Shown in pieces: positions 34,767-42,909 of a DNA stretch of 64,000 nt (within the stretch, counting starts at the first letter, position 1; each line of letters starts with the position of its first letter). The notes under the pieces were generated by a model. The model was not told where the DNA came from and did no database searches. It saw only the letters and a program-made list of their open reading frames with translations. Made by a program: the position numbers and the translations under genes. Source of the DNA: Agrococcus casei LMG 22410 (lineage in GTDB: Bacteria; Actinomycetota; Actinomycetes; Actinomycetales; Microbacteriaceae); NCBI RefSeq assembly GCF_900163565.1, contig NZ_FUHU01000044.1, forward strand, positions 124,001-188,000. Direction: 5' to 3'.

Positions 34767-35189
34767 ATGAGGTCACGGCTGAGCAGAACCGCATTCGCGG
34801 GCGCGTTCGCACTGGTTGCAGTCTTGGGCATGACTGCCTGCCAAGGCGCGAACTGCCCCGCCATCGGCTGGAACGACACCCTCACCGTCGAACTCACCGA
34901 CAAGCAGGACCGAATCACTGCGCTCGAGCTCTGCTTCCGGGGTCACTGCATGAGCGACGAGGATCTCGGCGACTCCCCACTGGCTGGCGTGCAGGCGACC
35001 GATCTCGGCAACGGCACCTGGCAGTTCGACATGGGCATGTGGACTCCGGCCGCCGTGCTGCTTCGCGGCCTCGCATCCGACGGCACGGTCGCCAACGAGT
35101 ATCCGATCGAACCCGACTGGAGCGTCACCGACGAAGTCGCACCCGGATGCGGTGGCCCGGCAACCGCGACCGTGGAGATGGAGTTCTAG
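34767..35189 (+). CDS. small lipoprotein, family unknown
   Basis: A 140-residue lipoprotein with signal peptide and lipobox LGMTAC (Cys26), and a mature beta-rich domain with three or more further Cys (GANCPA, ELCFRGHC, PGCGGP). It aligns along its length with the lipoprotein at 36496-36930 (spacing of Cys, a SDED-like motif, GTWQF/STWSF, and C-terminal CG), so the two are paralogues. Function is unknown. Overlaps the convergent MBL gene by 4 bases. Confidence 0.78.
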   Translation: MRSRLSRTAFAGAFALVAVLGMTACQGANCPAIGWNDTLTVELTDKQDRITALELCFRGHCMSDEDLGDSPLAGVQATDLGNGTWQFDMGMWTPAAVLLRGLASDGTVANEYPIEPDWSVTDEVAPGCGGPATATVEMEF

Positions 35190-35908
35190 TCGGCGGCGTC
35201 ACCCTCCGGCAGCTCCGAGCTGGCAAGCTGCGCATCGAACAGCCGCCGGTGATGTTCGAGCCGTGCCCCGTCAGCCGGGTCGCCGTGGCCGGGCAGCAGC
35301 GTGGTTCGACCGTGCACTCGCAGGTGCGTGAGCACTGACAGCCAGCCGCGCAGATCGGACTCCGCATCCCACTGTGGATCCGCGCCCACTTCGACAACGT
35401 CACCGGTGATCGTGACGTCGACGGGGTCGACGTGCACCAGCAGATCGCCTGCCGTGTGCGCGGCGTCGAGTGGCTCAAGGGTCACCCGCAGGTCTCCGAC
35501 CAGCAGCGCGTGCTCCCGCTCGATCGGCACGCTGGGCGCCGGCACCTGCATCCGCCACAGTTCAACCTCCGTGCCCTGCTCCGTGCCCTCATGCAGACTC
35601 GCCACCGCAGCCGCCCTGTGCTCGTCGGGGTGGGCGTGAATGTGCTCGATCGCAGCCGGATGCGCGAACGACGGAACATCCGAGAACGTCTCCATCGCCA
35701 AGAAGTGATCCCAGTGCGCGTGCGTCACCACGACGCCGACGACGCGGTCACCACGAGCTTCGATCGCCTCACGAAGCGCGGATGCGCGAGACGGCAGCGT
35801 GCCAGGGTCGACCACCAGCGCCTCCCCTGCCGACGCGATGACGTACGCGTTCATCGCCGCTTCGGGCATGACCCAGCGGTCGACGCCTTCTGCTGCTCGC
35901 TCAAGCAT
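35186..35908 (-). CDS. MBL-fold metallo-hydrolase (glyoxalase II-like)
   Basis: A 240-residue metallo-beta-lactamase-fold enzyme. Metal motif THAHWDHF (HxHxDH) at about residue 77; further metal ligands are likely the His in DAAHTAGD and LLPGHGDP. The substrate is unknown. ATG 35908 shares a base with the stop of the DinB gene (TGATG), indicating coupled translation; the 55-codon upstream extension is a shadow of that gene. Confidence 0.88.
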   Translation of the reverse strand: MLERAAEGVDRWVMPEAAMNAYVIASAGEALVVDPGTLPSRASALREAIEARGDRVVGVVVTHAHWDHFLAMETFSDVPSFAHPAAIEHIHAHPDEHRAAAVASLHEGTEQGTEVELWRMQVPAPSVPIEREHALLVGDLRVTLEPLDAAHTAGDLLVHVDPVDVTITGDVVEVGADPQWDAESDLRGWLSVLTHLRVHGRTTLLPGHGDPADGARLEHHRRLFDAQLASSELPEGDAAD

Positions 35909-36432
35909 CAGGCTGCTCCGGCCGTGCGTCTGGCGATGATGATCTCGCGCAGGACATCGATGTGACCGCAGTGCTGGGCATGCTCGCGAAGCACATGCAT
36001 GAGGATCCAGCGAAGCGGCAGCGGTCCTCGCCGGTTGCCCGTCACGACGTCGTCCGCGCCCATCCCCCTGCACCGTGCTCTCGACCGAGCAACAGCAGCT
36101 TCGAACTCCGCGCGTATCGAGTCGATGGAGTCTTCGGGAGCCAGATCGAACGACTCATCGGGCCCGGCCACGAGACCTGATTCAGAGCGCGGAAGACCAT
36201 CAAAGGCCTCCTCGAACCAGACGCGCTCAACGAAAACAGCGTGCTTCGCGAGCCCGAGCAGCGTGGTCTTCGACGGAACGAGCTTCAGGCGCGCCTCGTC
36301 CTCAGTGAGCCCGTCGAGCGCCGAGGCGATCATCGCGCGGTGCTGTTCGATGAATGTCACCAGCTGTCCCACGGGCTCCTGGGCAAAATGCTCCGCGGAA
36401 TCTGGCGTGGTCACCTGGGCTGCTTCGCTCAT
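35908..36432 (-). CDS. DinB-family protein (DUF664 type)
   Basis: A 174-residue four-helix-bundle protein: QLVTFIEQHRAMIASALDGL, TTLLGLAKHAVFVERVWFEE and LRWILMHVLREHAQHCGHID supply three conserved His for a metal site. Relatives include thiol transferases for mycothiol/bacillithiol-like detoxification. It begins 6 nt after a TAGGCT box and is coupled to the MBL gene, suggesting a shared small-molecule detoxification role, by inference. Confidence 0.87.
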   Translation of the reverse strand: MSEAAQVTTPDSAEHFAQEPVGQLVTFIEQHRAMIASALDGLTEDEARLKLVPSKTTLLGLAKHAVFVERVWFEEAFDGLPRSESGLVAGPDESFDLAPEDSIDSIRAEFEAAVARSRARCRGMGADDVVTGNRRGPLPLRWILMHVLREHAQHCGHIDVLREIIIARRTAGAA

Positions 36433-36438
36433 GCATTC

Positions 36439-36444
36439 AGCCTA
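36439..36444 (-). promoter_or_regulatory. putative -10 box of the DinB-MBL operon (leaderless)
   Basis: Minus-strand TAGGCT lies 6 nt before ATG 36432. Confidence 0.4.
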
Positions 36445-36483
36445 GATGCAGGCGGCTGGCGGCCATCGATCAGATGTCATGGA

Positions 36484-36489
36484 TACGCT
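36484..36489 (+). promoter_or_regulatory. putative -10 box of lipoprotein gene (leaderless)
   Basis: TACGCT lies 6 nt before ATG 36496. Confidence 0.35.
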
Positions 36490-36495
36490 CGCACC

Positions 36496-36930
36496 ATGCT
36501 CTCCCGACGTGCTCCGTTCTTGACGCTCGCCACCGCATCCACCCTTGTCGCACTGACCGGATGTGCATCCGGCACGTCTGAACCGACGTGCCCGCTCGTC
36601 GACTTTGACGTCATCGTCGCTGTCACGGTCGAGACCGACAAGCACGTCGAGGCGATCGGCATCTGCGACGAGATCGCGTGCTCGACCGACGAAGAGATCC
36701 CGGCCGCGTCTGAGGTCGGTGACCTCTATACGTTCAAACAGGGCGAGGGGAGCACCTGGTCGTTCTCGGTCATTCGCTGGATGCCCGAAGAATTCAGGCT
36801 CGTCGCGATCGTTGATGGCGAGAAGATCGACCTCGGAACGTTCGAGGCCGACATCACGTATCACCCCATCAAGGAGGGTGAGGACTGCGGCGACATTCCA
36901 GAGTACGCGCCCATCACAGTAGAGGTGTAG
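36496..36930 (+). CDS. small lipoprotein, paralogue of the one at 34767
   Basis: A 144-residue protein with a short signal peptide and lipobox ALTGC (Cys22). The mature domain has Cys in EPTCPL, GICDEIACSTDEE and EDCGD, and the STWSF motif parallel to GTWQF of the 34767 protein. ATG 36496 is chosen because it begins the signal peptide and follows a TACGCT box; the long upstream extension overlaps the DinB gene. Function is unknown. Confidence 0.78.
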   Translation: MLSRRAPFLTLATASTLVALTGCASGTSEPTCPLVDFDVIVAVTVETDKHVEAIGICDEIACSTDEEIPAASEVGDLYTFKQGEGSTWSFSVIRWMPEEFRLVAIVDGEKIDLGTFEADITYHPIKEGEDCGDIPEYAPITVEV

Positions 36931-36934
36931 ATGC

Positions 36935-36966
36935 AGAAAGGGAGCCGCCGAAGCGACTCCCTTTCT
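36935..36966. terminator. bidirectional hairpin terminator (rplL / lipoprotein)
   Basis: AGAAAGGGAG pairs with CTCCCTTTCT across a 12-base loop. It sits between convergent 36496-36930 and rplL. Confidence 0.75.
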
Positions 36967-36981
36967 CACAAGCAGAAGTGA

Positions 36982-37371
36982 CTACTTGACGGTGACGGTT
37001 GCGCCAGCCTCTTCAAGTGCTTCCTTCGCCTTGTCGGCGTCTTCCTTGTTGGCGCCCTCGAGCACTGCCTTGGGAGCAGCGTCGACGAGTGCCTTTGCGT
37101 CGCCGAGGCCGAGCGACGAGTCAATCGCGCGAACAGCCTTGATGACCTGGATCTTCGCCGAGCCAGCCGACTCGAGAATGACGTCGAACTCGGTCTGCTC
37201 TTCAGCAGCCTCAGCCTCAGCGCCAGCAGCGGGTGCAGCACCTGCAACAGCGACGGGTGCAGCAGCGGTAACTTCGAACTTCTCCTCGAAAGCCTTCACG
37301 AAATCGTTCAGCTCGATGAGGGTGAGTTCCTCGAATGCTGCAAGCAGCTCTTCGGTCGACAGCTTTGCCAT
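36982..37371 (-). CDS. rplL: 50S ribosomal protein L7/L12
   Basis: A 129-residue stalk protein that recruits translation GTPases. N-terminal dimerisation helices ([20 protein letters not shown]), Ala-rich hinge (about 38-58), and C-terminal domain with [21 protein letters not shown] and [13 protein letters not shown]. Full length. 32 bases downstream of rplJ in the same operon, with a terminator after it. Confidence 0.98.
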   Translation of the reverse strand: MAKLSTEELLAAFEELTLIELNDFVKAFEEKFEVTAAAPVAVAGAAPAAGAEAEAAEEQTEFDVILESAGSAKIQVIKAVRAIDSSLGLGDAKALVDAAPKAVLEGANKEDADKAKEALEEAGATVTVK

Positions 37372-37403
37372 CTTTATCTCCTAATGGGTAACTAGCCGAG
37401 TGC

Positions 37404-37922
37404 CTAGGCGGCCTCGGACTCCTTCTTTGCACGCAGCGCGTCGACAGCGCGAGCTGCCTGAGCGACGGGTGCGTTGAACAGGTATGCTGCTCCGAACAGC
37501 GAGGCCTTGAAGGCGCCAGCCAGCTTTGCCAGCATGACGTCACGGGACTCGAGCTCGGCGAGCTTGTTGACCTCTTCTGCGGAGATCGGGTTACCGTCAA
37601 AGTAACCGTTCTTCACGACCAGGAGAGGGTTCGCCTTGGCGAAGTTGCGCAGCTCCTTCGCGACGGCGACAGGGTCACCGTGCACGAATGCGATTGCCGA
37701 CGGGCCGACGAGGTCTTCGTCGAAGGCAGAGATGCCTGCCTGGTTTGCCGCAATCTTGGAGAGCGTGTTCTTCACCACAGCGTACGTCGCGTGCTCGCTG
37801 ATGGAACGGCGCAGCTGCTTGAGCTCGCCTACAGAGAGTCCGCGGTACTCGGTCAGCAGCACTGCATTGGAGTTCGCGAACAGGTCCGCGAGCTCGGCGA
37901 CTGCTTCTTGCTTGTTCGCCAT
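37404..37922 (-). CDS. rplJ: 50S ribosomal protein L10
   Basis: A 172-residue base of the ribosomal stalk, binding 23S rRNA and L7/L12 dimers. N-terminus KQEAVAELADLFANSNAVLLTEYRGLSVGELKQLRR is canonical; the C-terminal helix for L12 is present. AAGGAG stands before the ATG. Preceded by an L10 leader with an attenuator, through which L10 is expected to control its own operon. Confidence 0.98.
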   Translation of the reverse strand: MANKQEAVAELADLFANSNAVLLTEYRGLSVGELKQLRRSISEHATYAVVKNTLSKIAANQAGISAFDEDLVGPSAIAFVHGDPVAVAKELRNFAKANPLLVVKNGYFDGNPISAEEVNKLAELESRDVMLAKLAGAFKASLFGAAYLFNAPVAQAARAVDALRAKKESEAA

Positions 37923-38092
37923 GGTGCTCCTTGCTTCAGTGCTGGAACCCGGCTCACGAAAAAAGCTCTGGCCCGTGCAGGAGGATGCACGCCAGAGCTG
38001 ACTTGAATCTCACCTGCGCGGGCTGTCACACTTCGTGATCCTTCGACAATCGTGCAAGCACGATCGCAACCAGCGGTCTTTGGTACCTGCCT
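37923..38092 (-). ncRNA. L10 leader (ribosomal protein autoregulation element)
   Basis: In actinobacteria and other bacteria the rplJ leader binds L10-L12. On the minus strand the leader has ACCAAAGACCGCTGGT, the conserved L10-site segment, then GAAGGATCACGAAGTG and CCGCGCAGGTG, followed by the attenuator hairpin. The order matches the known L10 leader architecture. Confidence 0.75.
37959..37999 (-). terminator. intrinsic attenuator before rplJ
   Basis: On the minus strand AGCTCTGGC pairs with GCCAGAGCT, followed directly by TTTTTT, and GTGCA/TGCAC pairs inside. It lies 37 bases before the rplJ ATG, inside the leader, so it should end most transcripts when L10 is in excess. Confidence 0.85.
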
Positions 38093-38122
38093 ACTCTAGG
38101 GGATGCGCGACCCGATGCGCAA
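38093..38122 (-). promoter_or_regulatory. putative rplJ-rplL promoter
   Basis: Minus-strand TTGCGC and TAGAGT with an 18-base spacer, just upstream of the conserved leader sequence. Confidence 0.5.
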
Positions 38123-38152
38123 GCGCCCGCTTTCGCCGTGCTGACACGCAAA

Positions 38153-38183
38153 TGCGGAGGAGCCCACTCGGGACCCCTCCGCA
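38153..38183 (-). terminator. terminator of the LPDTG gene
   Basis: On the minus strand TGCGGAGG pairs with CCTCCGCA, followed by TTTG. It lies 17 bases after the end of the surface-protein gene. Confidence 0.65.
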
Positions 38184-38199
38184 CCGCAAGCCGCACCCG

Positions 38200-39066
38200 T
38201 CAGGCGCCCCAGCCCATCCGTCTGCGTGCGAACACGAGTGCCAGACCCGTCAGCATCACGACTCCGCCGATCACACCGACGCCGGCAACATCGAACCCGG
38301 TGTCGGGCAGCGTCTCGGGCTCGGCAGCCGCCTCGACAACCGGCTCAGCGGGCTCTGCAGAGTCAGCAGGCTCCTCAACGACCGGTTCCTCAACAACAGG
38401 CTCCTCAACAACAGGCTCCTCCACAGCAGGCACCGTTTCGCACGGCTGGTCGGTGAACGAGAACGTCCACCGCACTTCGACGCCCTCGGGCAGCACATAG
38501 CCATCTGCCGCCGCAGCCTCGACCGCAACCTGCCCGACGCCGTGCACCCGCGCATCCGTCACCGTGTACTCAACATGCTCGACCTCAGGCAGCACGATCG
38601 CATCACCGGTCACGCCGCAGTCGTCGACGAAGGTCGGAAACGCCGGATCCCCCGTCTCGACCAGCTGCTCTGGGCACTCCTTCACGGTGAACACCCGACT
38701 GTGCTCGTCGACTGAGGCATAGTCGGCATGCGGGCGACCGGGTCCGTGCATGACCGTGCCGGCCAGCAGGTCTCGCGTCTTCGCGCTGTTGTTGTAGAGG
38801 TCGAGCTGGTAGATGCCGCACTCGATCGCCTCGTCATCGAGCTGGTCAAGCGACGCATCGTCGGTCTTGATCGACGCGATCAGCGTCTGCGGAAACATGG
38901 GCAGACGCTGCGACTCATCGCCCTTCCAGAGCGCGAGCACGTAGTCGCCGTCGCTCTTCGGCGGCTCGACATACGGCGCTCCCCCAGTCAGTGCACCGAC
39001 ACCTGCGACGGCAGCCACCGCTGCGACAGCGACCGCCACAGCCTTCTTCACCAATTTCGATCGCAT
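38200..39066 (-). CDS. LPDTG-anchored surface protein with EEPVV repeats
   Basis: A 288-residue cell-wall protein. Signal peptide (KLVKKAVAVAVAAVAAVAG), an extracellular domain of about 190 residues with four to five Cys (ECGIYQL, KECPEQ, DDCGV, QPCET), a stalk made of VEEP/VVEEP repeats, then LPDTG (about 253-257), a hydrophobic stretch and RRRMGWGA, a full sortase sorting signal. ATG 39066 has GAGGAG upstream. The domain was not recognised. No sortase gene is in the window. Confidence 0.85.
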   Translation of the reverse strand: MRSKLVKKAVAVAVAAVAAVAGVGALTGGAPYVEPPKSDGDYVLALWKGDESQRLPMFPQTLIASIKTDDASLDQLDDEAIECGIYQLDLYNNSAKTRDLLAGTVMHGPGRPHADYASVDEHSRVFTVKECPEQLVETGDPAFPTFVDDCGVTGDAIVLPEVEHVEYTVTDARVHGVGQVAVEAAAADGYVLPEGVEVRWTFSFTDQPCETVPAVEEPVVEEPVVEEPVVEEPADSAEPAEPVVEAAAEPETLPDTGFDVAGVGVIGGVVMLTGLALVFARRRMGWGA

Positions 39067-39205
39067 CGGCGATCTCCTCACCTGATTCGCGACGCGGCCC
39101 TGCCTGCGTCTTGCTTTGTGTTGAACGCGGCAAGCATCGCGGGCAGCAGGGGTCGCACTCCAGAGCGGATGCGCGGCTGTGCAGAGTGCGTGGCTGTGGA
39201 GAGCG

Positions 39206-40690
39206 CTACTCGGCAGTCATCGGCAGGCGAACGGTGAACCTGGCTCCGCTGCCGTCATCGCGGTTCGCGGCAGTGATCGTGCCGCCGTGCGCCTCGACGA
39301 GGGCCTTCACGATGGCAAGCCCGAGCCCAGAAGAGCCAGCAGCTCGCGAGCGCGACGCGTCGCCGCGAACGAATCTGCCGAAGAGGCGATTCTGCAGCTC
39401 CTCGCCGATCCCCGGGCCGTTGTCGGCGACGACGACCACCGCATCCTCCCCTTCAGTCTCGACACTGACCTCGATCCGTGTGCCATCGGGGGTGTGCACC
39501 CGCGCATTGGCGAGCAGGTTGCCGAACACCTGCTGCAGGCGCGACAGGTCGCCATGCACCGTCACGGGCGCGTCAGAGAGCTCGAGCGAGACGGGGTGCG
39601 TCGGGCCGGCCGCTTGGGCGTCGGCAACGGATTCGACGACGAGCTTCGACAGGTCGACCTCGGTGAGCGTGACCTCGCGGCCCTCATCGAGCCGTGCCAG
39701 CAGCAGCAAGTCATTGACGAGAGCGGCCATGCGGTTCGCCGCCGACTCGATGCGCTGCAGCGACAGCTGCGCGTCGTCGCTCATGTCGCGCTCGTGCAGC
39801 CGGGTGATCTCGGCATAGCCGCGCACCGCAGCAAGCGGTGTTCGCAGCTCGTGCGACGCATCCGCAACGAACTGCCGCATGCGGTTCTCGCTCGCCGCAC
39901 GCGCTTCAAGCGAGGTCTCGAGGTGGTTGAGCATGCGGTTGACGCTTTCGCCGACTCGCCCCACCTCGGTTGCGGGATCACTGATGCTGACGCGCGTGGT
40001 CAGGTGCACGTCGCCCGAATCGAGTGGCAGCTGCGAGATGCGCTCGGTCGCGGCCACGACGCTCGTCAGCGGCCGCATCGCCCTTCGGATCGTGACGTCG
40101 GCGAGCGCGACCAGCAGCGTTGCCCCCGCGATCGCACTCGTGACGATGACCATGGTCATGGCCAGCATGGTCTGGTTCATCTCAGACATCGGCAACGCCA
40201 CGAACAGCCGCATCTCTGGGATCTCGTCGGCCAGCGGCACTTCGAGCACGCGGTAGTCGCCGCGCAGGTCCATCGAGACGGTGTGCGACTGCCACGGCGC
40301 ACCCGCTCCACCGGTGATGCGCGCGACCTGCATCGCACTGAGCTCTTCAGCGGTGTTGTCGCCGGTCACGTAGTAGGCGAACTGCGTCTGCCCCTCGTAC
40401 TGCAGCACCGCGATGGCGCCAGGGCCGCCGCGCGGATCGGGTGCGATGTTGGGCGACTGCGTGTAGAGGGCGTCGAGCGCCTGTCCCTGCACGCGGGCGC
40501 CGAAGTCGGCCAGCGAGTCGTCGAGCCGCTGCAGCATCACCTGTCGCATGACAGCGACGCTGGCGATCGAGACGATGAGCGTGAGCAGCGTGAAGAGCGC
40601 GATCGTCACGAACAGCAGCCGCTTTCGCAGCGACCACGTGGCGAAGCGCGATGTCGCCACCGATCGCCTCGCAGCCGCCCCCACACTCAT
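39206..40690 (-). CDS. sensor histidine kinase (HAMP, HisKA, HATPase_c)
   Basis: A 494-residue membrane kinase: helix at about 24-47, an extracytoplasmic sensor domain (about 48-165), a second helix, HAMP linker, HisKA with DASHELRTPLAAVRGYAE (His near 279), N-box FGNLLANARVHTPD, and G-boxes VADNGPGIG and GSSGLGLAIVKALVEAHGG. The start overlaps the regulator's stop by 4 bases. It resembles the TcrY/CutS/MtrB branch of actinobacterial kinases. The signal is unknown. Confidence 0.93.
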   Translation of the reverse strand: MSVGAAARRSVATSRFATWSLRKRLLFVTIALFTLLTLIVSIASVAVMRQVMLQRLDDSLADFGARVQGQALDALYTQSPNIAPDPRGGPGAIAVLQYEGQTQFAYYVTGDNTAEELSAMQVARITGGAGAPWQSHTVSMDLRGDYRVLEVPLADEIPEMRLFVALPMSEMNQTMLAMTMVIVTSAIAGATLLVALADVTIRRAMRPLTSVVAATERISQLPLDSGDVHLTTRVSISDPATEVGRVGESVNRMLNHLETSLEARAASENRMRQFVADASHELRTPLAAVRGYAEITRLHERDMSDDAQLSLQRIESAANRMAALVNDLLLLARLDEGREVTLTEVDLSKLVVESVADAQAAGPTHPVSLELSDAPVTVHGDLSRLQQVFGNLLANARVHTPDGTRIEVSVETEGEDAVVVVADNGPGIGEELQNRLFGRFVRGDASRSRAAGSSGLGLAIVKALVEAHGGTITAANRDDGSGARFTVRLPMTAE

Positions 40691-41430
40691 GACGCTGGGC
40701 GGATCTGGTACCCGACACCGCGCACGGTGTGGATCATCGGCTCGCCGAGTGTGTCGATCTTCTTGCGCAGATACGAGATGTAGAGCTCGACGACGGATGC
40801 GCGCCCGCCGAAGTCGTACGACCAGACACGGTCGAGGATCTGGGCCTTCGACAGCACTCGACGGGGGTTGCGCATCAGATAGCGCAGCAGCTCGAACTCG
40901 GTGGCCGTCAGATCAACGGAAGTGCCTCCTCGCTGCACTTCGTAGCTGTCTTCGTCGAGCATGAGGTCGCCGACCCACAGCACGCTCGACTCCTCGGCAG
41001 TGGCTGCGTTGCGGCGGATCAGGCCGCGAAGCCGCGCCACGACCTCTTCTATGCCGAAGGGCTTGGTCACGTAGTCGTCGCCGCCTGCGGTGAGGCCTGC
41101 GACGCGGTCTTCGAGCGAGTCCTTGGCCGTCAGGAACAGCACAGGCATGTCGAACCCGGCCGACCGCAGACGCTGCAGCACCTGCAGGCCGTCGAAGTCG
41201 GGAAGCATGATGTCGAGCACGACCGCATCGGGCCTGAACTCGCGCACCGCCTGCAGCGCCGTCTGGCCGTTGGCCGCCGTGCGCACATCCCAGCCCTCGT
41301 ACTTGAGCCCCATCGAGATGAGGTCGGCAAGCGTCTGCTCATCGTCGACGACGACGACGCGGATGGGCGAGCCGTCGGGGCGTGTCAGCCGCGGCTGCGC
41401 GCGAAGGTGATCCTGTGCAGATTCGGTCAT
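40687..41430 (-). CDS. OmpR/PhoB-family response regulator
   Basis: A 247-residue partner of the kinase that follows. Receiver: VVVDDEQ, phospho-acceptor Asp73 in VVLDIMLPDFDG, switch Thr in LFLTAKD, and Lys in DDYVTKPF. The C-terminal winged helix has LTATEFELLRYLMRNPRRVLSK and YLRKKID, ending HTVRGVGYQIRP. Operon order regulator-kinase, ATGA overlap. Confidence 0.95.
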   Translation of the reverse strand: MTESAQDHLRAQPRLTRPDGSPIRVVVVDDEQTLADLISMGLKYEGWDVRTAANGQTALQAVREFRPDAVVLDIMLPDFDGLQVLQRLRSAGFDMPVLFLTAKDSLEDRVAGLTAGGDDYVTKPFGIEEVVARLRGLIRRNAATAEESSVLWVGDLMLDEDSYEVQRGGTSVDLTATEFELLRYLMRNPRRVLSKAQILDRVWSYDFGGRASVVELYISYLRKKIDTLGEPMIHTVRGVGYQIRPAS

Positions 41431-41524
41431 GGTGCTATGAAACCAACCATAGCTGTGCAGTTGCTATGCGACATCCATGAGAGCCTGGGGCATTCCGGCC
41501 GCTGCTGCTGGCAGAATGGAGCCC

Positions 41525-42157
41525 ATGCACAACCCCCAGCTCGACCTCTTCTCGGATGTCGAGACGGTTGCAGAGACGGCCGAGGCGGCGCACATCGCCC
41601 GCATCATCGCCCGCTCGTCCGATCGCGTCACCTGGCTCAAGATGCGCGCGACCGGCGTCACCGCCACCGACGCAGCCAGGCTGACGTCGCCCAAGGCGAT
41701 GCAGTCGCTCGCCTGGGAGAAGCGCACCGGCGGCAGCGGATTCAGCGGCAACCGCTACACCGACCACGGGCGCGAGCGCGAGCCCTTCATCGCCTCGTGG
41801 GTCGCCCAGCGATTCGGCGTCACTTCGAGCGACGCCCTCTTCCACGCCGAGCAGGAGCGCCGCCACCTGGCGACTCCCGACGGCGTCAACGACGAGGGCA
41901 CGATCCTCTGCGAGATCAAGACCACGTCGAAGCCCTTCCGTCGCCCTCCCGCCAACTACATGCGCCAGATCTGGTGGCAGCAGTACGTGCTCGGCGCCGA
42001 GCGCACGCTCTTCGTCTGGGAGCAGCACCGCGACTTCGTGCCGCTGGGCGAGCCCCAGTACGTCTGGATCGACCGCAACGACGCCGAGATCGACGTGCTC
42101 GTGAAGCGCGCCAACCTCCTGCTCGAAGCCATGAGCCAGCCTTCGACGGGCTACTGA
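41525..42157 (+). CDS. YqaJ-type phage recombinase/exonuclease-like protein
   Basis: A 210-residue member of the YqaJ/lambda-exonuclease fold: DRVTWLKMRATGVTATDAARL, GREREPFIASWVAQRFG, then LATPDGVNDEGTILCEIKTTSK with the D...ExK catalytic set, and YMRQIWWQQYVLGAERTLF. In phages such enzymes resect DNA for annealing by RecT; there is no RecT here, and a stand-alone chromosomal copy is common in actinobacteria. ATG 41525 is preferred: CAGAAT lies 7 nt upstream. Followed after 2 bases by the hydrolase-like gene, so they are cotranscribed. Confidence 0.88.
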   Translation: MHNPQLDLFSDVETVAETAEAAHIARIIARSSDRVTWLKMRATGVTATDAARLTSPKAMQSLAWEKRTGGSGFSGNRYTDHGREREPFIASWVAQRFGVTSSDALFHAEQERRHLATPDGVNDEGTILCEIKTTSKPFRRPPANYMRQIWWQQYVLGAERTLFVWEQHRDFVPLGEPQYVWIDRNDAEIDVLVKRANLLLEAMSQPSTGY

Positions 42158-42159
42158 TC

Positions 42160-42909
42160 ATGACCGTGCTGGTGCTGCACGACCTCGGCGGCGACTCGAG
42201 TCAGCTCGCATCGATGCTGCCGCAGCTGCCCGACGTGTGGGCTCCCGATCTGCCCGCACACGGCATGAACGCAGTGCCGGCGGATGCCGAAGCCCTGTCG
42301 GTCTACCGGCTCGCTCAGCAGGTGGCCCAGGGAATGCCGCAGCATGCATCCGGGGCACCGCTGACCGTCATCGGCCTCGGCCTCGGCGCCGCGGTCGGCC
42401 TGCGCATCGCCCTGTCGGGCGTCTTCCGCATGGATCGCTTCGTCGCCATCCGCCCGTCGTTCACGCACCAGACGCTGCCGGAGCACCTCACGATCTACCC
42501 GGTGCTGGCCGACCTGCTGGGCACGACGACGTACGGCACCGGCATCGACCAGGTGATGGCAAAGCTCGTCACGACCGGCATCTACAACGACATCAGGTCT
42601 GCATCACGAGCGGCCGCGACCGAAGTCGAGCGGCAGATCACCGCGCCGGGAGCACGAGATCGGCGGATGCGCCTCGCAGATATTCCGATGCATCCCGCGT
42701 TCGAGGCGCACGAGTTCGACACCCTCGACCTGCCATCGATGGTGATCGCAGACCCGACCGACCCCGTGCATCCGCTCAGTGTCGCCGCCCAGTGGAGCGA
42801 CCTGCTGGGAGCCGCCCAGCGCGTCACGCCTGATCGAGGGCGGGATCCTCACGGGGCTGATGCGTGGATTCGCCATCAGCTCGACGAGTATCTCGTTGGA
42901 GTTCGCTGA
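42160..42909 (+). CDS. alpha/beta-hydrolase fold protein without nucleophile serine
   Basis: A 249-residue alpha/beta-hydrolase. It keeps the early LVLHDLGGDSSQL oxyanion region and PDLPAHG, a later Asp (ADPTDPVHP) and a possible catalytic His (DPHGADAW). The nucleophile elbow G-x-S-x-G reads IGLGLGAAVG, so Ser is Leu and normal hydrolysis is unlikely. ATG 42160 follows the YqaJ stop by 2 bases. The 3' end overlaps the convergent DUF998 gene by 86 bases. Confidence 0.82.
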   Translation: MTVLVLHDLGGDSSQLASMLPQLPDVWAPDLPAHGMNAVPADAEALSVYRLAQQVAQGMPQHASGAPLTVIGLGLGAAVGLRIALSGVFRMDRFVAIRPSFTHQTLPEHLTIYPVLADLLGTTTYGTGIDQVMAKLVTTGIYNDIRSASRAAATEVERQITAPGARDRRMRLADIPMHPAFEAHEFDTLDLPSMVIADPTDPVHPLSVAAQWSDLLGAAQRVTPDRGRDPHGADAWIRHQLDEYLVGVR

